Origin: Trichosphaerium sp. ATCC 40318 | Lineage: Eukaryota > Discosea > Flabellinia > Trichosidae | Assembly (NCBI GenBank): GCA_038496445.1 | Contig: JALMLS010000342.1 | Coordinates: 62,001-126,000 of the forward strand | Length of the DNA stretch: 64,000 bases | Direction: 5' to 3' | In this document: piece by piece, positions 61,459 through 64,000 of the stretch | How the letters are laid out: each line of letters begins with the position of its first letter | How positions within the stretch are numbered: position 1 is the first letter of the stretch | Program-made: the position numbers and the translations under genes | Notes under the pieces: model-generated | What the model was told of the DNA's origin: nothing | Databases searched by the model: none | The model's input: the letters and a program-made list of their open reading frames with translations, nothing else

Positions 61459-64000
61459 ATGCAAAACGGAGCCATACACCGCTCTAAATCGGCAGCTGGT
61501 GACCTAGCCAAAATAATTATCAAAAAGAAAAAGGGTGATGGCGTGATGGACCATATTCAAAATGTATTGCAATGGGGTGTTGAAAAAGATCTGCTAACAA
61601 GTGCTGCTCGCGACGAACTATGGGAAGAATTAAACAAGCGAATCACCCCAGCGAACACTAAAACGAAACGTACAGGTGTTAAGGGCAAAAAGAAAAAGAA
61701 AAAAGGTTCGTTTTGTTGTTTCTGGCGTTTATGGCTTCGCAATCACTAAACAACGGTAGTTGTAATACCAAGCTTGCCTGTGACCGTGTGGCAAACTGTA
61801 TTTTCGTATCTCAGCATCAAAACTTTAATGAGGTAAGCCGGCAATTACGAACTTGCGTAGTAAACTAACATACACGAAAAGAGTAGAAGGAGTTTGCGCG
61901 CAGTGGCGTGAAATTTGCTGGAAGTGCCCATTGCAATATATAGACCTCAGGTACTGAAATAGCTACTTACAAGACCTCCCTAATAAAGCATCGCCGGTTC
62001 TTACTCTCTAATTTTAGCGACCTGCACTCCATTTCAACTAAGAACGCCGCGAGGCTTATGTCTAGAATTCCAAGGTATACCATACGCATTTTTTTACGCT
62101 AGCGGCTTTTTTACGAATCATCAAAACTCGCTAAGTAACTAAAGTATCCATCAAACTAATCAATTTCATCAGAGAAAACATGACAGGAATATCGCTAGCG
62201 CACTGCGGTCACATCTCGAATAATATTTTCGATTTATTTTTGGACGATGAATCTGGTAGCCCTGCCACCTCAGGAATTCGCTACCTTAGTCTGTTGGGTT
62301 GTTCTAGACTTGATGCCAATGCCATGGGATATTTAAGCAAAATGACAAGCCTCACGCACCTAAACGTTGCGCGTGCGAAATGGTTAAGGTAAGAAACACG
62401 AGAAGCTTTAAATGTTTACGTTTGTTAATTTGTAGAGATGAGTATTGTCGTGGGTTTAGTAGCCTGACGAACTTGAAAACATTGGTGCTTGATCATTGCT
62501 ACAAATTAACGCACAGAGGTTCAGGATAACAGGCTTGAGTGTTTATTTATTGTTTGTAGGCATTGCACATCTTATCTCTCTTACAAATCTAGAGGATCTA
62601 TCTATGAAGGGTCTCGATAGACTAACCGATGTTGGTACGCCTTAACATATGTGTGGTTTCCCAAATATTCACATATCATAGCATTAATGCACATTGCTCG
62701 ATTGGTCAAAATAACTAGTTTAAATCTTGAGGGTTGTGACAAAATTAGCGACACTGGTACGCTTTTGACAGGCTTTTTTCAGATTCTGTATTAAGTGGAT
62801 TGTAGGCGTGAATCAGTTGTTAATGTTGACTGGCTTGTCTTATTTGAATGTGTCAGGAATCAAGCTGACCAATAACGGCTTAAAGAGGTGTATAGCTAAC
62901 ATGCCTTCGCTTACATCTGTTCATTTAGCTTCTTTGAAAATATCTGGTAAGGACATAGTTTAAATTTGCTCTCGACTGACTCCTTGTAGGAGAAGGACTT
63001 TCGAGTCTTGTTACTCTACCTAGAATGCAAAGTCTCGACTGTTACGAATGCAGGAGACTGACAAATGACGTTCTAGAGCACATAGTGCTCATGCAGCGTC
63101 TGACGTACTTAGACTTGTCTGATTGCAAACAACTTGAAGATGAAGGAATTAGTAGATTAAAGGCACTAAACAAACTGCAGACGCTAAAACTCGCTGGGTA
63201 TAACTAATAAGTCTAATTCTGTTAATTAATCTAATTGTTAGATTACACCAGTGCACTGATAAATCACTTCCAGCTATTGTAGAGTTGGAAAACCTCACTG
63301 CCTTGGACTTGTCCATGTGGACAAAGATTACAGATAAGGGACTAGCTCATCTTCACAAGCTCTCAAACCTATTGACTCTTGAACTTCGGTACACATTTTT
63401 TTGGTGTTACTGTTTTATGTAATGTTTTTATTAGTGCTTGTGTATCTCTTGATGATCTTGCAGTAGAGCGTATAACGTCACTGACGCGCTTGACTGATCT
63501 TGATCTAAGTAAAGTACCTGAGATAACAGATGCCGCAATGGCACATATCACACATTTCACTAACTTGCGTTACTTGAAATTGTACTCGAATGGCATCACT
63601 GATTCCGGACTTAAAACGCTTGGAAAATTACCTTACATTGAAAAGCTTGACTTACGCGCTTGCTTTGAATTGACACCTCGAGGACTAAAACGCTTTATGA
63701 AGACAGTAGCATGGAAATCAATACAGAACTTGAAGATTGAGGTACTTACAATGGAAAAATTGGATCACATAGTTATACTTATTTCTCTTAGGGTTGTTGG
63801 AGAATTACCAATCCTGACGATTATGATTCAAGTTCAGAGGAGGAAGAGGACTTGGATGACTCACCACCAGTCACACCGAGAAAAGGACTGAGGAAATCAA
63901 TGCACAAGAAGCAGTATTCTGAGCTTGGCACTACGTACGTTTCACAAGACTTTAGACGGTTAGCTTACGTTTGCCTTAGACCAGAAGGAAAAGAAGGAAA
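61459..64000 (+). CDS. F-box/LRR (FBXL-type) protein, 3' end outside window
   Basis: N-terminal part: a Lys-rich segment (KIIIKKKKGDGVMDHIQNVL) then an F-box (LPVTVWQTVFSYLSIKTLMR, VCAQWREICWKCPLQYIDLS) that binds Skp1. From 62180 on it is about 15 leucine-rich repeats of 23-26 residues of the AMN1/FBXL type: GIRYLSLLGCSRLDANAMGY, MTSLTHLNVARAKWL, LTNLKTLVLDHCYKLT, ITSLNLEGCDKISDTGV, RLTYLDLSDCKQLEDEG, LTDLDLSKVPEITDAAM, KLDLRACFELTPRGL. After the repeats is an acidic Ser-rich segment (DYDSSSEEEEDLDDSPPV), and the frame runs off the window end. It is probably a substrate adaptor of an SCF ligase. It starts 146 bp from the divergent helicase start. Donors GTTCGT, GTAAGC and GTACGC occur. Confidence 0.88.

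Overview
The window is nuclear DNA of a eukaryotic microbe with a compact, intron-rich genome. Genes sit 10 to 600 bp apart on both strands. Most are cut by many short introns (about 40-60 nt) that end in TAG, CAG or AAG and unusually often start with GTAC. There are no bacterial operons, no rRNA and no tRNA that I could recognise. Protein similarity is to general eukaryotic families. Several (synapsin, codanin-1, a FET-type RNA-binding protein, FANCD2, the AP-5 zeta subunit) are best known from animals and their relatives, so a heterotrophic protist, possibly but not certainly near the animal lineage, fits. I cannot name the taxon.

Layout. 1-3247: end of a tyrosine-kinase-like kinase, a synapsin gene (-) and a small membrane-anchored protein. 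3480-8421: FANCD2 (DNA crosslink repair). 8828-10243: a small basic protein and an SNX3-like sorting nexin (-). 10500-17801: the giant HEAT-repeat trafficking protein HEATR5/Laa1. 18094-21083: a zinc-knuckle basic protein and a TrmH-type RNA 2'-O-methyltransferase. 21292-27250: a SUCO/Slp1-type SUN protein, LSM4 and an F-box/LRR protein. 27458-30089 (-): a FET-like RRM/RGG protein. 30249-32951: eIF3b. 33535-38243: a lysine-rich unknown and the AP-5 zeta subunit. 38676-42577: a HELLS/LSH/DDM1-type SNF2 remodeller. 42633-44143 (-): a lambda-crystallin-type dehydrogenase. 44260-49251: codanin-1. 49263-50782: a nearly intronless F-box/LRR gene. 51001-53880: a metallophosphoesterase and a NYN-domain protein (-). 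54312-61312 (-): a Sen1/senataxin-like helicase. 61459 to the end: another F-box/LRR gene, cut by the window edge.

The genes do not form a pathway cluster; they are a random slice of housekeeping and regulatory functions: genome stability and chromatin (FANCD2, HELLS, codanin-1, senataxin), vesicle traffic (synapsin, SNX3, HEATR5, AP-5 zeta), RNA and translation (LSM4, FET, TrmH, eIF3b) and ubiquitin-linked F-box proteins. The most noteworthy points are an HMG box inserted between the two ATPase lobes of the HELLS-like remodeller, the GTAC-type splice donors together with several GC-AG introns, a start codon split off by an intron in LSM4, and a protist synapsin. Exon limits given here come from reading frame and protein similarity by eye; gene ends are more certain than individual splice sites.
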